DNA of 64,000 nt from Cephalopachus bancanus (taxonomy: Eukaryota > Chordata > Mammalia > Primates > Tarsiidae). The notes under the pieces are model-generated. The model was not told where the DNA came from. It searched no databases and saw only the letters and a program-made list of their open reading frames with translations. Made by a program: the position numbers and the translations under genes. Shown here piece by piece: positions 44,269 to 56,062 of this stretch; position 1 is the first letter of the stretch, and the number at the start of each line of letters is the position of its first letter. Location: contig JAPVLO010000277.1 of the NCBI GenBank assembly GCA_027257055.1, forward strand, positions 620,001 through 684,000, given 5' to 3'.

Positions 44269-46615
44269 CTACATGGGGAGAGGAGCCACCAGAATTAATT
44301 CTCTTTTCAGATCATCTAGTTACCAGATGCAGTCACAAGGCTAAGTCACCAACTGGTGAGGGTGTCTTTACCAGCTGTCACAGTGCCACGTCCTGCCAGT
44401 AGGTGGGATGGCGGGGGACGTGCATTCCATCTGGCATTTCTCATCAAGAGAAATGTCCATTTGTCATCAAGGGGAAGGGGGAAAGAGAGATTTGTGCTCT
44501 GGCATGAGGGCTCGGGTGGTGTGAGGGCTTGGGGAAACAGAGGCTGTTGTTCTTTTATCGGAATCCATCAGCGTGATTATCAACTTCTTCCTATAACCAC
44601 CTCCTGAGCCTGAACCTTCTCTCTCAAAGAGCCACTTGGTGAGAGCAGGGCAAGAACTGAGATTGGTGAGATGCCTCAAAAATGTAGCAAAAGAAAGAAA
44701 AAAGATATAGAAAGGGAAAAAGCAAGTTTGCTGTAGTAGGTAGAAATGTGAAGAAGCTGCTTGGAAGGCTCGGTGTCGTCCCGCTTCCACGGTCCATCAG
44801 AACGCCAACTACAGAAAGCGTGTTTAGAGCAGGGAGGAAGAGTCTGTTGGCCGTGGCTTCCTAAGACTTTTCTCACGTCATTTTCCATAGAATTTCAGTT
44901 CTGGCCTTGGTACTTTATCAGTAGAAAGGCGAGCAGCCTGCTTCAGGTTAAGGACAGACAATGCATCTTACCAGGATCAACATTTTAGACTTGCCTCATT
45001 TGGGTGTTTGTAAGGAAGGTGTCAGGGGTGCAAAGATTGCATTTACTGTCAACATATAAAGGTGCTTAATTCACACCTGTGTAAAACTTACCGCCAGAGG
45101 GATTGTTGCCAGCATGTCAGCTTTTAAGTGTAAATACCCCACTGTCGCAAAGATCAGCGAACTCTGGCTCTCCCCGCAGAGGTCTATCTTCTCCCTGCCT
45201 TTCTAATACCCTAAGGCTATCTCAGGCTAGAGGTACATGACCTCACTCTGACAAGAGTCCCTGCACTGGATCCAATTCACAGGGATCACCCAGACAGCCT
45301 TTGTTCAAAAAGATGCATCCATGTCCCCAAAGCTTCCGATGGACTATCACAGACACTCATGTAGAGACCGTATGTGCCCGTGTCTTTGGTGCATTCATAG
45401 GTTATTTCCATTTAGGTTGTTAGATCATTTTATAGGATTTATGCTTGTGTCATGTTGACCAAATATGTAACAAGTATAAGTGATTTGAAAAGAAAACCTC
45501 TGGTCGGTTTCCAATGTGTGCATCAAAGCCATTGAAATGAACGTGGCATGGCTCACCGTTGGTCCTAGATCCTCATATCCTGACACAGTATCTACTCACA
45601 GGCTTGTCACAAAATGGACCAGAGACAGGAGCAGCTCATGTGAGAATTCCGAACATTACCCAGGGGATCATATGTCACTAATGTCCGGCGCAAATCTGAA
45701 CTTACTGTGGGTTCTGAGAAGCCCTTTCTTCAGCTTTCTGAACCCAGTGATGAGTCTAGCGTTCTATCCTAACTTTGGAGAGGATACAACTGGAGTCATT
45801 GGAGGCTTCCAGGAGCCAGGAAAAGGGAGGAGAGTGTCCCCAGGGGTCGTGCATCTTAAACGCCTCTCCCTGCGGCAAGATCGCTGGGCTCCAGTCCTGA
45901 CTTCTCCCTTGCTTATCTGAATGACTCTGAGAAGCTGCTTGACACATCTGAGTCGCAATTGCTGCATCTGTAAAATATATGTAAAACGGACCCTCCATGC
46001 CCCAAAACTTTGCTCGGAATCTCATTAAACTAGAGGTAAAACAAAGTTTTCCTTAAAGGCACTAGCTTTGGGAAACTAAATGCCTTGTATGTGACGTTTT
46101 TAAACGGTATGCAGCTCTGTGGAATGGGATTAAGGAAGGACAAGTCTAAGCTAGGCTGCTTTTCCTGCTGTCATGACTGGTACGAACACACAAGGTCTCT
46201 CAGCTTCACTGTTTTCCTCTCCTATTTCTTTCTCTGTTTCTCTTCCTTACCTGTCTTAATCTCTACTAGAACCATATTTTAAAAGGTCCATAGATTTCTG
46301 CCCGTGCTTTTAATCCCCCTCAATTTTCATTTTGGGTGGTGAGCATGAGATGAAGCACCGAAAGGTGCCTTTCCTGACCTTCTTTTATGCCTTCAAACCT
46401 AGGATAGCGCCTCCTAGTAAGAGTGGAAAACTCAAAGGATTTGTGCAAGAGGCACTAGGGGACATTGCCTTCTCTAGCAAATGGCCGCCTGCAGGGTCTC
46501 CAGGCCCAGGGTGCCTTCGCATCTAGGGTGGATCACGCCCAGGCGTTCACTGAGGCAGACCCTCTCTCTGGGCCACCACCTTCCGTCACCTTCCCCGTAA
46601 GGATGCTCATTTTAC
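44269..46615 (-). other. DEFB106: DEFB106 intron
   Basis: A 2.35-kb intron, GTAAAA to ATGTAG. A MIR-like fragment lies near 45890-45990. No Alu is present, which is unusual for this window. Confidence 0.85.
45890..45990 (+). repeat. MIR-like SINE fragment
   Basis: 'cagtcctgacttctcccttg', 'atgactctgagaagctgctt', 'gctgcatctgtaaaatat' follow MIR sense order. Confidence 0.5.
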
Positions 46616-46664
46616 CTGGGGCCAGAAAGAAGAAAACAGCAAAGAGAAAGAGAAACATCCTCAT
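46616..46664 (-). CDS. DEFB106: DEFB106 first exon (signal peptide)
   Basis: ATG at 46664-46662, then RMFLFLFAVFFFLAP and the first base of an alanine codon before GTAAAA. It is nearly the same as the human leader (MRTFLFLFAVLFFLTPA). It starts only 5.9 kb from DEFB105 exon 1, which is read in the opposite direction, so the two genes diverge from one intergenic region. Confidence 0.94.
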
Positions 46665-47213
46665 GACTTGGAGGGTCTTGAGATATCAGCACAGTGTCCA
46701 TGAGAAGAGGGCAACAAACACCCACATTTATACAGTTCTCCAGATCAAATAACTTCTTGATCGGTGAGGCTTGTCAGAGACAAGAATTTCTCACGCTCTG
46801 CTGAGTAGAGCCACAGGCTCAGTGGGTGTCACTTCATCTGCAGCTTACGGCTTTTGATTCTGGAAAGTCCCAAGAGGGAAAATGGGGACGGAAGAAGGAA
46901 AAGTAGGGCAGACCCGGAAATAGCTAAAGGTCTGGAGCCTGGCAGTTTGCATTTCTCATCCGGACTGTGCTCCTTACAGACTGTCTCAGTGCTTCAGCTA
47001 AGGGCTGGTACCCTGCAGTCCAGCAGACTCTGAATTGCAGATTCAGTCTTTATGAGCTGTGGAAACTCAGTGAAGTGCGTGATGAAACGTACACTTTGTT
47101 TACCAAATGTGAATCTTGCTGTAGGTTGTGCACTTTAAGTGTTACATACATCATCTTATTTAATCCTCAGGCTCCCGAATAGTTATGATCTTATTGCATA
47201 TTTGATCAAGCTT

Positions 47214-47260
<47 letters not shown>

Positions 47261-48329
47261 TATACGGTATTTTAATTGTTAAGGCTTGTGTAGAAATCTA
47301 GATATTCTTAGAAATCCTAAACAAAAACAGGGCCCTTAACAGTGTGATATCTTCCCTCTTTGCAAAAGCACTCCAGATGATAGGCTCCCACTAATTCAAT
47401 TAACTCGTTTTTTTTCTAATTTGGAGTATATCAGTTAGGTGGGTGCAGAGAGGGACCTGAATTACCCACCTTAATTCTTTGTGGATAGAAAGTGAGATGC
47501 CCTTCTTTAAAGAAATGTGAAATTAGCACTCATTCTCATTACCCCGTTATTATTATCATGATTCCAACTAAAAGTTGGAATACCTTAGAAACATTTGTTA
47601 AAATATCATAAGACCCTGAAAAACAACAAATAATTGTTGTGCTACTGAAAACATTGTTCTCATATGGGATGTGAATAAGATCATTGTAAGAGATGAGCGC
47701 TGCTTTAAAAAGGTTTATTAAAGAAAAAAAGAGAAGGAGGGGACGGTGACTGGCTCTAGAGAGAGAAAAGTAGCCCCTTTGTTCTCTTGCAGGCCACTTG
47801 TAAAACCCCAGTGGGGGCTGATCGGGCTCTGAGAAGCAGTTTTAGGGAGTTAGGCGAGTTGCTTTGTCTGGCCTTCAAATGCAGATATCAGTACTGCTGA
47901 GGTCAACCCCTCAGCTTTGAAGTGCAGATGTCCACATTAAACCAGTCACTGTCAGGGATGTCGTCCGTCACTTGTCTCTGAAATGCAGCCTTAGAAAAGC
48001 AACCACTGACAGCCAGTGCCAGGACGTTATCAGTCCCATAGCTTAGGGATGCGGGTCTCAGGAGAGCAGATATTGGCAGCAAAGCAATTAGTACCAGGAC
48101 GCTGTTAGTGCAGTGTTAGCTTTTTGGACTGTTGCCACTCTGTGCTCCCTTTGCGAGGTGTATAGGATGAGTTGTTTTAACTACAACCTCCTCTCCCATC
48201 CCCCTACAAACCCTACCAATCATCACTTTGTTTCTTTACATCATATTGATATCAACAAATGCTTGAATACGTTGAATAAATTTGAGGAAAAGGGCAGATT
48301 TCTTTAACAGAAGAATTCCAGATGGTATA
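46665..48329. other. DEFB106/DEFB105 divergent intergenic region, part 1
   Basis: Holds the DEFB106 promoter side, a TG microsatellite and sequence at 47690-48130 that I cannot assign. No gene seen. Confidence 0.4.
47216..47258 (+). repeat. (GT)n microsatellite
   Basis: A continuous GT run of 43 bases between DEFB106 and DEFB105. Confidence 0.97.
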
Positions 48330-48800
48330 TATAGACACCATTACCTGCAGGAGATGGAGCTGAATTTTCCCACCTTCAATGAAGGTGACTTGCTTCCCAA
48401 GAATGGAATGTGGAAAGAAAAAATGACAAATCGCTTCACATTGGAGCAACCTGGCAGACACAACCCTAGCCAGCAATCGAGGTCACCATCAACAGTGACC
48501 ATGCTGATATCATGTACACTCTGGCGTGATGGATGGGACTTTAGCTCTGTGCTCTCCTTTCCCCAAACCCCAAACCCCAGTATAATCATAAGAAAACAGC
48601 AGAAGAACTGGAATTCTGTAGTTCAGTGAGTAATCATGTATCTGTGTTAGTTTCTTGGTTTTGACAGATGTGCCATGATAATGTAAGATTTTAACATCAG
48701 AGGTAGCTGGGGGAAGGGTATATGAGAATTCACTGTTCCATCTTCACGGCTTTTAGTACATCTAAAATTATTCCAAAATAAAAATTTTATTTAAAGGAAC
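48330..48800 (+). mobile_element. Old L1 3' end
   Basis: 'caacctggcagacacaaccc', 'gctgatatcatgtacactc', 'ataatcataagaaaacagc', 'gataatgtaagattttaaca' and an end 'ttattccaaaataaaaattt' follow an old L1M 3' UTR. Confidence 0.6.
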
Positions 48801-49959
48801 TCTTGGAGAGTATCCCACTTATTCTTAGCCTTGATAACTGTGATATTTTTGTTAGGTATTTTTGTGCATGAGGACTATGTATGATGAATGATTGAGTGGA
48901 GAATGATAGATTGAAAATATGTTTTCCCCGTTCCCTTCTAAACCTCACTTTAAAAGATTTAAATCCACAAAAAAAGACAAGCTTTCAGACATTTTCAGCT
49001 CTAGGAGATCACATTTCTTCTTTATCTCATCTCATTTATCTTCTTTGTTTCTTACAGAGTGAGTTTCCTATGCCAGCAAATGAAGGTTGCAACCATAAGA
49101 GACTCCAAGTTGGGCCATCTGAAACAGATGGCAGTTAATAAGACCATGGAAACCCCGCGTTATGTCCCTGGTTTCACATGGCTTCTCATTTAAACTCTCT
49201 GAACTCTCACAAATAGGCGACTAAGTCACCTGCTGAAGGTGCAGCTTTGTGAACTGCTCAAAGAGCATTCCTCCCACTCCTACCTCCTTGTGGAGAGAGC
49301 AGATTTACCCATCTGGTTGGGCAGAAGTGTGGTGAGTTCCAGGATTTGGGAGCGGATCAAGGAGGCAGGCCCACCAGGCCCACAAGCTACTGGGCTGCAG
49401 TTGGCCAAGGCTGCCTCACAGGAGATGTCCTTTCCAGGAGAGGGGAATGGCATGAAGCCACCACCCTGAAGAAGGAGTGCTTGGGGAGGGGAAATCAGAG
49501 AAGGGCTGTGTCCAGATGAGGCGTTTCCGCAGCAAGGTGAGAAGTCTCTGGTCACAGAGCTCCAAGGGCATCAGCAGTTTGGGTTTTGTAGTTACAGGCT
49601 TTGTCTTATGTGTGACTGGCAAATATTGAGTGCAGCTTTGTGGGGTATGCAAAGCAGGCAGGCTCTAACTAGCTAAACATATGCCATTCGATCTATATTT
49701 AAAACAATTGGATGTATAAGAATTTGAGTTTGGAGCCAGAAAGCTGTGAGCTAAAGTGGCGGGCCGTGGGCGTCAATTTGCAGGGGCCATCGTGGGCCTA
49801 TTTACAAAACAAAGAGGCCTGTGCTTCCCATTAAGAGGACGCATTTTCTCACAGGAGGCAGTTACAAGAAGTCAACCACTATCTTATTCTTCTAAGACAG
49901 GAAGTTCATTCCAGGTCAGGACTTGCTGCATAATTTGTTGGGTCTAGTGCGAAATGAAA
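48801..49959. other. Divergent intergenic region, part 2
   Basis: No gene or named repeat. Short frames only. Confidence 0.4.
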
Positions 49960-50065
49960 ATGCAAGGTCTCATACCTGCATAATGAACATTTGTGTGCCT
50001 AATCCTGAATTGTACCCCATATCTTCAAAACAAAAAATTTTAAAAAAAAGAAAAAAGAAAGTACA
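49960..50065 (+). mobile_element. L1 tail fragment
   Basis: 'tacctgcataatgaacattt', 'gcctaatcctgaattgtacc' and an A-rich tail. Only the last 100 bases of an L1 3' UTR. Confidence 0.65.
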
Positions 50066-50797
50066 AGTTCCCTTGTTCAAAAAGTAGGGGGAAAGTACTA
50101 TGAAAACCAGCAAAATACAACTTTTTCTTTTCTTGCCAGGTCTCTCTTATCAGTCACACTATTTTTTATTTGCTATTTACTGTCACACTCTCCTGAGCAC
50201 AGGGATACTTGGACCCTCACAGGTGCTGGAAAATCCCCCACTGTGCCACTCTGCTCATACCTGCATGGCCCACTGTCTGCGGAGTTGGCTCTCCTGCCCG
50301 CTGCTGGACCCACGAGCACAGAACAAACGATATGTCAAGGCCGACACGCCTCCTTCCCACATGCCTGCTGCCCAGACCCACGGGGGCTGGGCAGCTCCTA
50401 AGGATATGGCCGCTTATGTGCTGGGATGGACTCGGCACTGAGTTTGGAATGGGTGAGTCTCACTCCTGCCATGCTGCCCGCCTGTACCGTGGCACAGCTG
50501 GCCCCGGGAAGGGTTGGTGACCACCACGCCCTGCCCCAGACACTCAGGACTCCGGCAGTCTGCCCCAGTCCTCTGCACGTCCACACCCAGGTCCCTGTGG
50601 GGTGAACATTGCTAGGAGGAGGCAGAAAAGAGGCAGGCCAGGCGGGAGCCAGGGTGCCAAAGGTGAGGGACAGGAGGCTAAGAACCCTCTGGGAAGGCAG
50701 TCTGGAGCTCACCTGAGCAGAAGCTCCAAAGTCCCAGAGCACCCTCCAGCATGACACTATCCTTGATTTACAAAGGTAAAGTGATTACACATTTCAA
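50066..50797. other. Unassigned stretch
   Basis: Opposing frames of 103-119 codons, GC-rich. No domain recognised. Confidence 0.35.
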
Positions 50798-51085
50798 TAC
50801 AGCTGGGTGTGGTGGCGCGCACCTATGATTCCAGCACTTTGGGAGGTGGAGGTGAAAGGATTGCCTGAACCCACGGATTCGAGACTAGCCTGGGCACTTG
50901 GCGAGATCTTGTCTCTACAAAAAAAAAAAAAAAAAAACTAGCTAGATGTGGGGGTACACACCTGTAGTTCTGGCTACTTGAAAGACTGAAGTAGAAGGAT
51001 CCTCTGAGCCCGGCAGGTCAAGGCTGGGGTGACTGAGCACGCACTCCAGCCTGGATGACAGAGTAAGACTCCAACTCAAAAATAA
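50798..51085 (+). repeat. Alu, sense
   Basis: 'agctgggtgtggtggcgcgcacc' to 'gactccaactcaaaaataag'. A19 middle linker. Confidence 0.9.
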
Positions 51086-51439
51086 GATAAGATAAAATCA
51101 TATAATATAAATAGCATTTTAATGCAGTGACTACAGAGCCTGAAACGCCAAGAGGCGGCGGAGGCCATGTGACTGCGTTGAGCGTCTGCTCACCAGCCCA
51201 GCCCTTTGCAGGAAGCTGCAAGTCCAAGGCTTGATTGGACCGCTCCTGTCCCCTACGCACACAGCAACTGCTTGGCGCCTGAAGCTGGATTGTCTGCAAG
51301 TCACAGCAACGACACAGAAATGTCAGCACATGTGCCTTGTGTAGGTCAGGAAAGGTCCGTTGTGCATCAATGGACTCCAGAAAGAATTTACAGAAAAGTT
51401 GAGCTCAAAGCTAGATGGACAGAAATGTGAATGTCGTAC

Positions 51440-51560
51440 TGGTAATAACAGCCAGTCGCTCGGCTGAGCACTTGATATGCCTAATCTCAGTCCTCTCAAC
51501 TAACCCGTGAAACAGCTGCCTTTATTATATCTTCATTTTAAGGATTGGCAGACTGAGGTT
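51440..51560 (-). repeat. MIR-like SINE fragment
   Basis: 'ctgagcacttgatatgccta', 'tcagtcctctcaactaaccc', 'ggattggcagactgaggttc' match reversed MIR. Confidence 0.5.
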
Positions 51561-51579
51561 CCACACATCTTTTTCTTTT

Positions 51580-51869
51580 CTGTTTTTTTGAGTTGGAGTC
51601 TTACTCTGTTGTCCAGGCTGGAGTGCAGTGGCAAGCTCATGGCCACTGCAGCCTCGACCTGCCGGGCTCCGGCGATCCTTCCGCCTCAGCCTTCCGAGTG
51701 GCTGGAATCACAGGCCTGTGCCACCACGCCCAGCAGATTTTTTGATTTATTGTAGAGACGAGGTCTCACCAAGTTGTCCAGGCTGGTCTTGAACCCCTGA
51801 ATTCAGGCAATCTTCTTGCCTCAGCCTTCCAAAGTACCGATATTACAGATTTGAGCCATCACGCCTGGC
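51580..51869 (-). repeat. Alu, antisense
   Basis: 'gagttggagtcttactctgttg' to 'gagccatcacgcctggc'. Full length, somewhat older. Confidence 0.92.
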
Positions 51870-51889
51870 ATTTTCTTTTCTTTTCTTTT

Positions 51890-52176
51890 CTTTTTTGAGT
51901 ATGAGTCTCACTCTGTGCCCAGACTGGAGTGTAGTGGTACGCTCATGGCCACCACAGCCTGGAGCTGCTGGGCTCGGGCAATCCTTCTGCCTCAGTCTTC
52001 CAAGTAGCTGGAACTACAGACACATGCCACCATGCCTGGCTAATTTTTTGATTTGTTGTAGAGATGAGGTCTCACCAAGTTTCCCGGGCTGGTTTCGAAC
52101 CCATGGGCTCAGGCAATCCTCTCACCTCGGCCGCCCAAAGTGCTGGGATTATAGGCGTGAGCCACCGCGCCTGGCC
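51890..52176 (-). repeat. Alu, antisense, tandem with the previous one
   Basis: 'gagtatgagtctcactctgtg' to 'gagccaccgcgcctggcc'. Separated from the preceding Alu by a (ttttc)n run. Confidence 0.92.
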
Positions 52177-52567
52177 CGAGGATCCACAGATTAAGCAGAC
52201 TGTCTAGTTCATATACTTGGTGAGTCTATCTGTATATAAAAGAGGCCAGAAAACTGAAGCTGGAAGACAGGAAGGGAGTCTACTAGCTTCTTGTCCCTGG
52301 ATTATGCATGACCAAGAAGTGGTCTTTCCACTTCTAGACTGGTGTTCTTCCCACCACACCAGTTAGATTCTCCAAAGTACACAGCTTTATGGGAAACAGG
52401 GTTATTCCTCATGATATCAGCCCTTGATCCTGGGAAATGGAGCATATCATTGTGCTTTCTTTCACTTCACTGACCAAGAACATATCCCATCGCTTTTAAA
52501 TATAAATGAGCTTCTTGTCTTCTCAAAGAAATCCAAAATCTCTGTTCTGAAGAATCTACCCTCAAAG
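52177..52567 (+). other. Region upstream of DEFB105
   Basis: Promoter and 5' UTR side of DEFB105. 'tgtatataaaagagg' near 52232 is a TATA-like element about 335 bases before the start codon. This is a suggestion only. Confidence 0.35.
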
Positions 52568-52634
52568 ATGGCCCTGAGCAGAAAGATGTTTTATTTTCTA
52601 TTTGCGTTTTACGTTTTGGCTCAACTGCCAACAG
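52568..52634 (+). CDS. DEFB105: DEFB105 first exon (signal peptide)
   Basis: ATG at 52568, then ALSRKMFYFLFAFYVLAQLPT and the first base of a glutamate codon before GTAAAT. It matches the human DEFB105 leader (MALIRKTFYFLFAMFFILVQLPS) closely. The frame is open upstream to 52424, but the human-like start and the leader pattern fix this ATG. The product is a secreted beta-defensin of the epididymal group. Confidence 0.94.
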
Positions 52635-52950
52635 GTAAATGAAAACGGGTGGGATTATGGTAGGGTAGATCATGAAGCTCAATGATTCTTCTATGAACCT
52701 CCCTGAAATTGAGAATAAAGATCAGCCCTCCATGGTGACTTTCATAGAAGTTTATTGGACCTGCAGAGACGTCTTCTAAGAGCAAACAGTATATATATAA
52801 TTTTTTTTAAAGTCACTTGGTCTTGCTGGTAACCAGGAATGTTGACCTTGAGAAACAGAACAAAGATAGCAACTCTGCGATCTACTGTCTCTTGACGTGC
52901 CATGTCACATGTGGAGTTGGGGATACTGTTTTATACAGTGTCATTTTCTT

Positions 52951-53233
52951 TTCTTTTTTTTTTTTTTTGAGTTGCAGTCTCACTCTGTCACCCAGACTGG
53001 AGGGCAGTGGCCGCTCCCGGCCACCGCAGCCTTTACCTGCTGGGCTCCAGAGATCCTTCCAAGTAGCTGGAACTACAGGCGTGCGCTACCACGCCTGGCT
53101 AATTTTTGATTTATTGTAGAGATGAGGTCTCGCTAAGTTGCCCAGGTGGGTCTCTAACCCGCGGGCTCAGGCAATCCACTCATATCAGCCTCCCAAAGTG
53201 CGGGATTACAGGCTGAGCCACCGAGCCCGGCTT
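52951..53233 (-). repeat. Alu, antisense, in DEFB105 intron 1
   Basis: Full-length copy with a perfect duplication ACAGTGTCATTTTCT at 52935-52949 and 53234-53248, so a fairly recent insertion. Confidence 0.95.
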
Positions 53234-53263
53234 ACAGTGTCATTTTCTACATTGATTTTAATT

Positions 53264-53573
53264 TTCTTTTCTTTTTTTTTTTTTTTTTGAGTTGGAGTCT
53301 CACTCTTGTTGACCAGGCTGAAGTGCAGTGGCATGCTCATAGCCACCACAGCCTCGACCTGCTCGGCTTAGGTGATCCTTCTGCTTCAGTCTTTCAAATA
53401 GCTGGAACTACAGATGAACACCACCATGCCCGGTTAGTTTTTTTTGTGATTTATTGTAGGGACGAGGTCTCACCAAGTTGCCCAGGCTGGCCTCGAACCC
53501 CTGGGCTCAGGCAATCCTCTCACCTCGGCCTCCCAAAGTGCTGGGATTACAGGCTGACCCACTGTACACGGCC
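53264..53573 (-). repeat. Alu, antisense, close to DEFB105 exon 2
   Basis: 'gagttggagtctcactcttgt' to 'ccactgtacacggcc'. Duplication gattttaatt at 53254-53263 and 53574-53583. Confidence 0.93.
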
Positions 53574-53609
53574 GATTTTAATTCAAAATGTTCTTTTGTT
53601 TTTAATTAG

Positions 53610-53651
53610 AGTGCCAGGCGGGACTTCAGGATTCTCGATTATTTCCAGGAG
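53610..53651 (+). CDS. DEFB105: DEFB105 second exon (propeptide)
   Basis: A 42-base micro-exon, phase 1 at both ends, between TTTAATTAG and GTAAGC. With the flanking bases it encodes ECQAGLQDSRLFPG. Human has CQAGLDFSQPFPSG. The extra N-terminal cysteine of DEFB105 (CQAG) is kept. Exon 3 supplies the defensin core. Confidence 0.9.
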
Positions 53652-54897
53652 GTAAGCTAAATCTCTTAAATATAATTTTTAATTTTCTCGTAGGAAGTCT
53701 GGCCCATCAGCTCTCTGATGTCTGGAGACAAAGAAGGATTGAGATAGTAGTGAAAATAGAATTGTCTGAAATGTCAGTCCACTGTCTTTACTTTACTCCC
53801 TCTTGTTGCCAGTATTATATATTTTTTTCATTTCACAAAGAAATATCTTTGTTACTGGACTGTGATTTTGTTCATAAAGATTTTGACCCAGTGGCTTTTC
53901 CTGTTAGCTCACCATGCTAACTAAGCCAAGGTCATAGATTTAGTTTTATACCAGTCAATTAACCCTTCTCTGAGAACATGCTTGCCCGCCTAGTACAAGC
54001 TCTACTCCTAAATCTAGTAATAATATACACCCCAAGTACATACTGTTCATTGAAGGAAGCTCAGATTGAAGAGTGAGGATGATTTAATGAAAACTCATTA
54101 CCATTATGGAAGAGCTATTCATAATGAATAGCCCATAGATCTTTTTTTGTGAAGTTGGTTTATACTAGAAGAAAGCACATTGTAAACAGAACTGAGAGAA
54201 ACATTGTAAACAAAATTGGAATGTGTTTGGACAAGATTTCACAGTGAGAAAAATAAGAAGGTAGCTACTAATCCTTGAGTGCTAATGGTGTTCCAGGCAA
54301 CATGACGTGAATCACGTCTTCAAAACAGCCCTATGAGGTACATACTATTATAAACAAAATATTCCCATATAAACTATTCCATGTGACCACTAAACATTAA
54401 AAAGTAATCAGGTCCTTCTAAAATGTCCACTGGACAGATGAGAAAGCTGAGTTGAAGAACTTGCTGACCATGGCCATGATGGGGTCCAGATAAGAAGAGA
54501 AACCAAGTCTCTTGACTCCATCTTCAAGGATCTTTCAAAAAACACAAATATCCCTAAAGTTTTCATCTAGCAAACTTCACAGTAGTATCAGGCATATATT
54601 CTTGCAGTTCTGTCATGTACATGTCACTCGGTCTGCCTGGGGCTTATTTTTTTTTTTAACCTATGCAAGATTATAAACACTTGGAGAGCAAGAATTATGC
54701 TTACCTCTTGCTTAAAAATTAACTTTCCCAATTCCATACTGCAAAAAGCAGGAGGTCTTTGAAAAATATGGGCTGGTGCTTGAAAATATTCTTTATAAAA
54801 ATCCATACAAACCCTTCCTTTTTTGGTGGTCTTTGACAAATTTCCCATTTCCAGAGAGTTCCTGAAAAGCCATGTCAACAACTCTTCCTCGGCACAG
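53652..54897 (+). other. DEFB105: DEFB105 intron 2
   Basis: 1.25 kb, GTAAGC to GGCACAG. Contains a MIR-like fragment near 54270-54470 and no Alu. Confidence 0.85.
54270..54475 (-). repeat. MIR-like SINE fragment
   Basis: 'tgttccaggcaacatgacg', 'aacagccctatgaggtacat', 'ggacagatgagaaagctgag' are in reversed MIR order, with an insertion in the middle. Confidence 0.6.
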
Positions 54898-55022
54898 GTG
54901 AGTTGGCTGTCTGTGAGCCCTGCAAGCTCGGTCGGGGAAAATGCAGGAAGATGTGCTTGGAGGATGAGAGAATTGATGGAAGTTGCAAGCTGAATTTTTT
55001 TTGTTGCCGACCGAGGATCTGA
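54898..55022 (+). CDS. DEFB105: DEFB105 third exon (mature defensin 105)
   Basis: The exon starts right after 'cggcacag' with GTGAGT and encodes (G)ELAVCEPCKLGRGKCRKM, CLEDERIDGSC and KLNFFCCRPRI, ending in TGA at 55020-55022. Human reads EFAVCESCKLGRGKCRK, CLENEKPDGNC and RLNFLCCRQRI. The core spacing is C-X6-C-X3-C-X9-C-X5-CC counted from EPC. Two further cysteines (AVC here and CQAG in exon 2) are the known peculiarity of DEFB105. The joined product has 77 residues (78 in human). The exon-start GTGAGT looks like a donor site. Opposite-strand frames here (54624-55082) are shadows. Confidence 0.96.
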
Positions 55023-56062
55023 TAGGACAGACCAGCACTTTTCAGGCCTCGGACACCGGACTGGATATTCAAGGAATATCAAGAAATGGCATGTGGCTTA
55101 TCCAAGTTACAGCGAGTGATTTTCAGGATTGTTCTCACTTCTTTCTCTCTTTGTTTTGTTTCTTTGCTTGTTTTTTAAGACGATCTTTAAAAAATTAAGC
55201 TATGAGTGGATATCTAATGGCTACTCTACCAGACACAACTACTATATATTTGTAGAGTATTTTATAATTTATGAATTATTTTTTCACATTTTTCTTATAT
55301 GACTCAAGATTACCTTATGAGGAAAGTTTTATTATTCCTAATTGTACCTGAATAAATTGAGAACCAGGAGGCCGTTATTTCCTCAAGGCCACAGCTAGGA
55401 ACCAGTAAATGATGTGCACACCACTGTCACGTTCTGTATTTCTATCTTTATGTACTAATTCTCAAAGAATTAATAGGTAAATGGAGGTGGCATCTACAGC
55501 TATGTTAATGGAGTTATAACTTTATCAAATACGAATCATTATTTTTATCCACATCATTTCTTGGTATGCCAATATATTGTCGTTTATTGATTCTAGTACT
55601 CATGGTACGTTTAGGAAGCAACTTACATCTACTCAGTTAATGCCCATGGTACCAACTTTACATATCTCTTCTTCTCCATGAAAGAAAATGGATAGAGATT
55701 AATATAAAATGTTCAGCATGGAATGTATGTAAGTGGTTGACTGTATAACTTTTGCCTTGTGAAATAAAATGTTGTAGCTTCTAAAAATAAAGGTTAAAAG
55801 TGTCAGGATTACAACTTATGACTCAAGCGTGGTTACTGGGTTTTAGCAAGTGAAATGGAATAAATGGTTTGGGCCTATTGTTTGTCTCTTTGAGCTTACA
55901 GAATTGACCCATTAAAACTACTAACATCTGGATTAGTGCACTCTTAAGTCTTTAAGTCCTTTGATCTGGTTTCTTTTTACTCAACACAGCCATGACTCTA
56001 TTCCTATGAGTCATGGCCATACTTCTTCAACTATCCCTCACTCTCTTGTGATGAAACCTTTC
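55023..56062 (+). other. 3' flank of DEFB105
   Basis: AT-rich. AATAAA occurs at 55763 and 55786, some 740 bases after the stop, and could end a long 3' UTR. No DEFB107 leader exon is recognisable here. Confidence 0.4.

Larger units (their letters stand above)
52635..53609 (+). other. DEFB105: DEFB105 intron 1
   Basis: Starts GTAAAT, ends TTTAATTAG. Two antisense Alus make up most of it. The second ends 36 bases before exon 2. Confidence 0.9.

Noticed and set aside
54624..55082. 152-codon minus-strand frame opposite DEFB105 exon 3
   Set aside because: It is a shadow of the defensin exon; the plus strand has the splice junctions and the family match.
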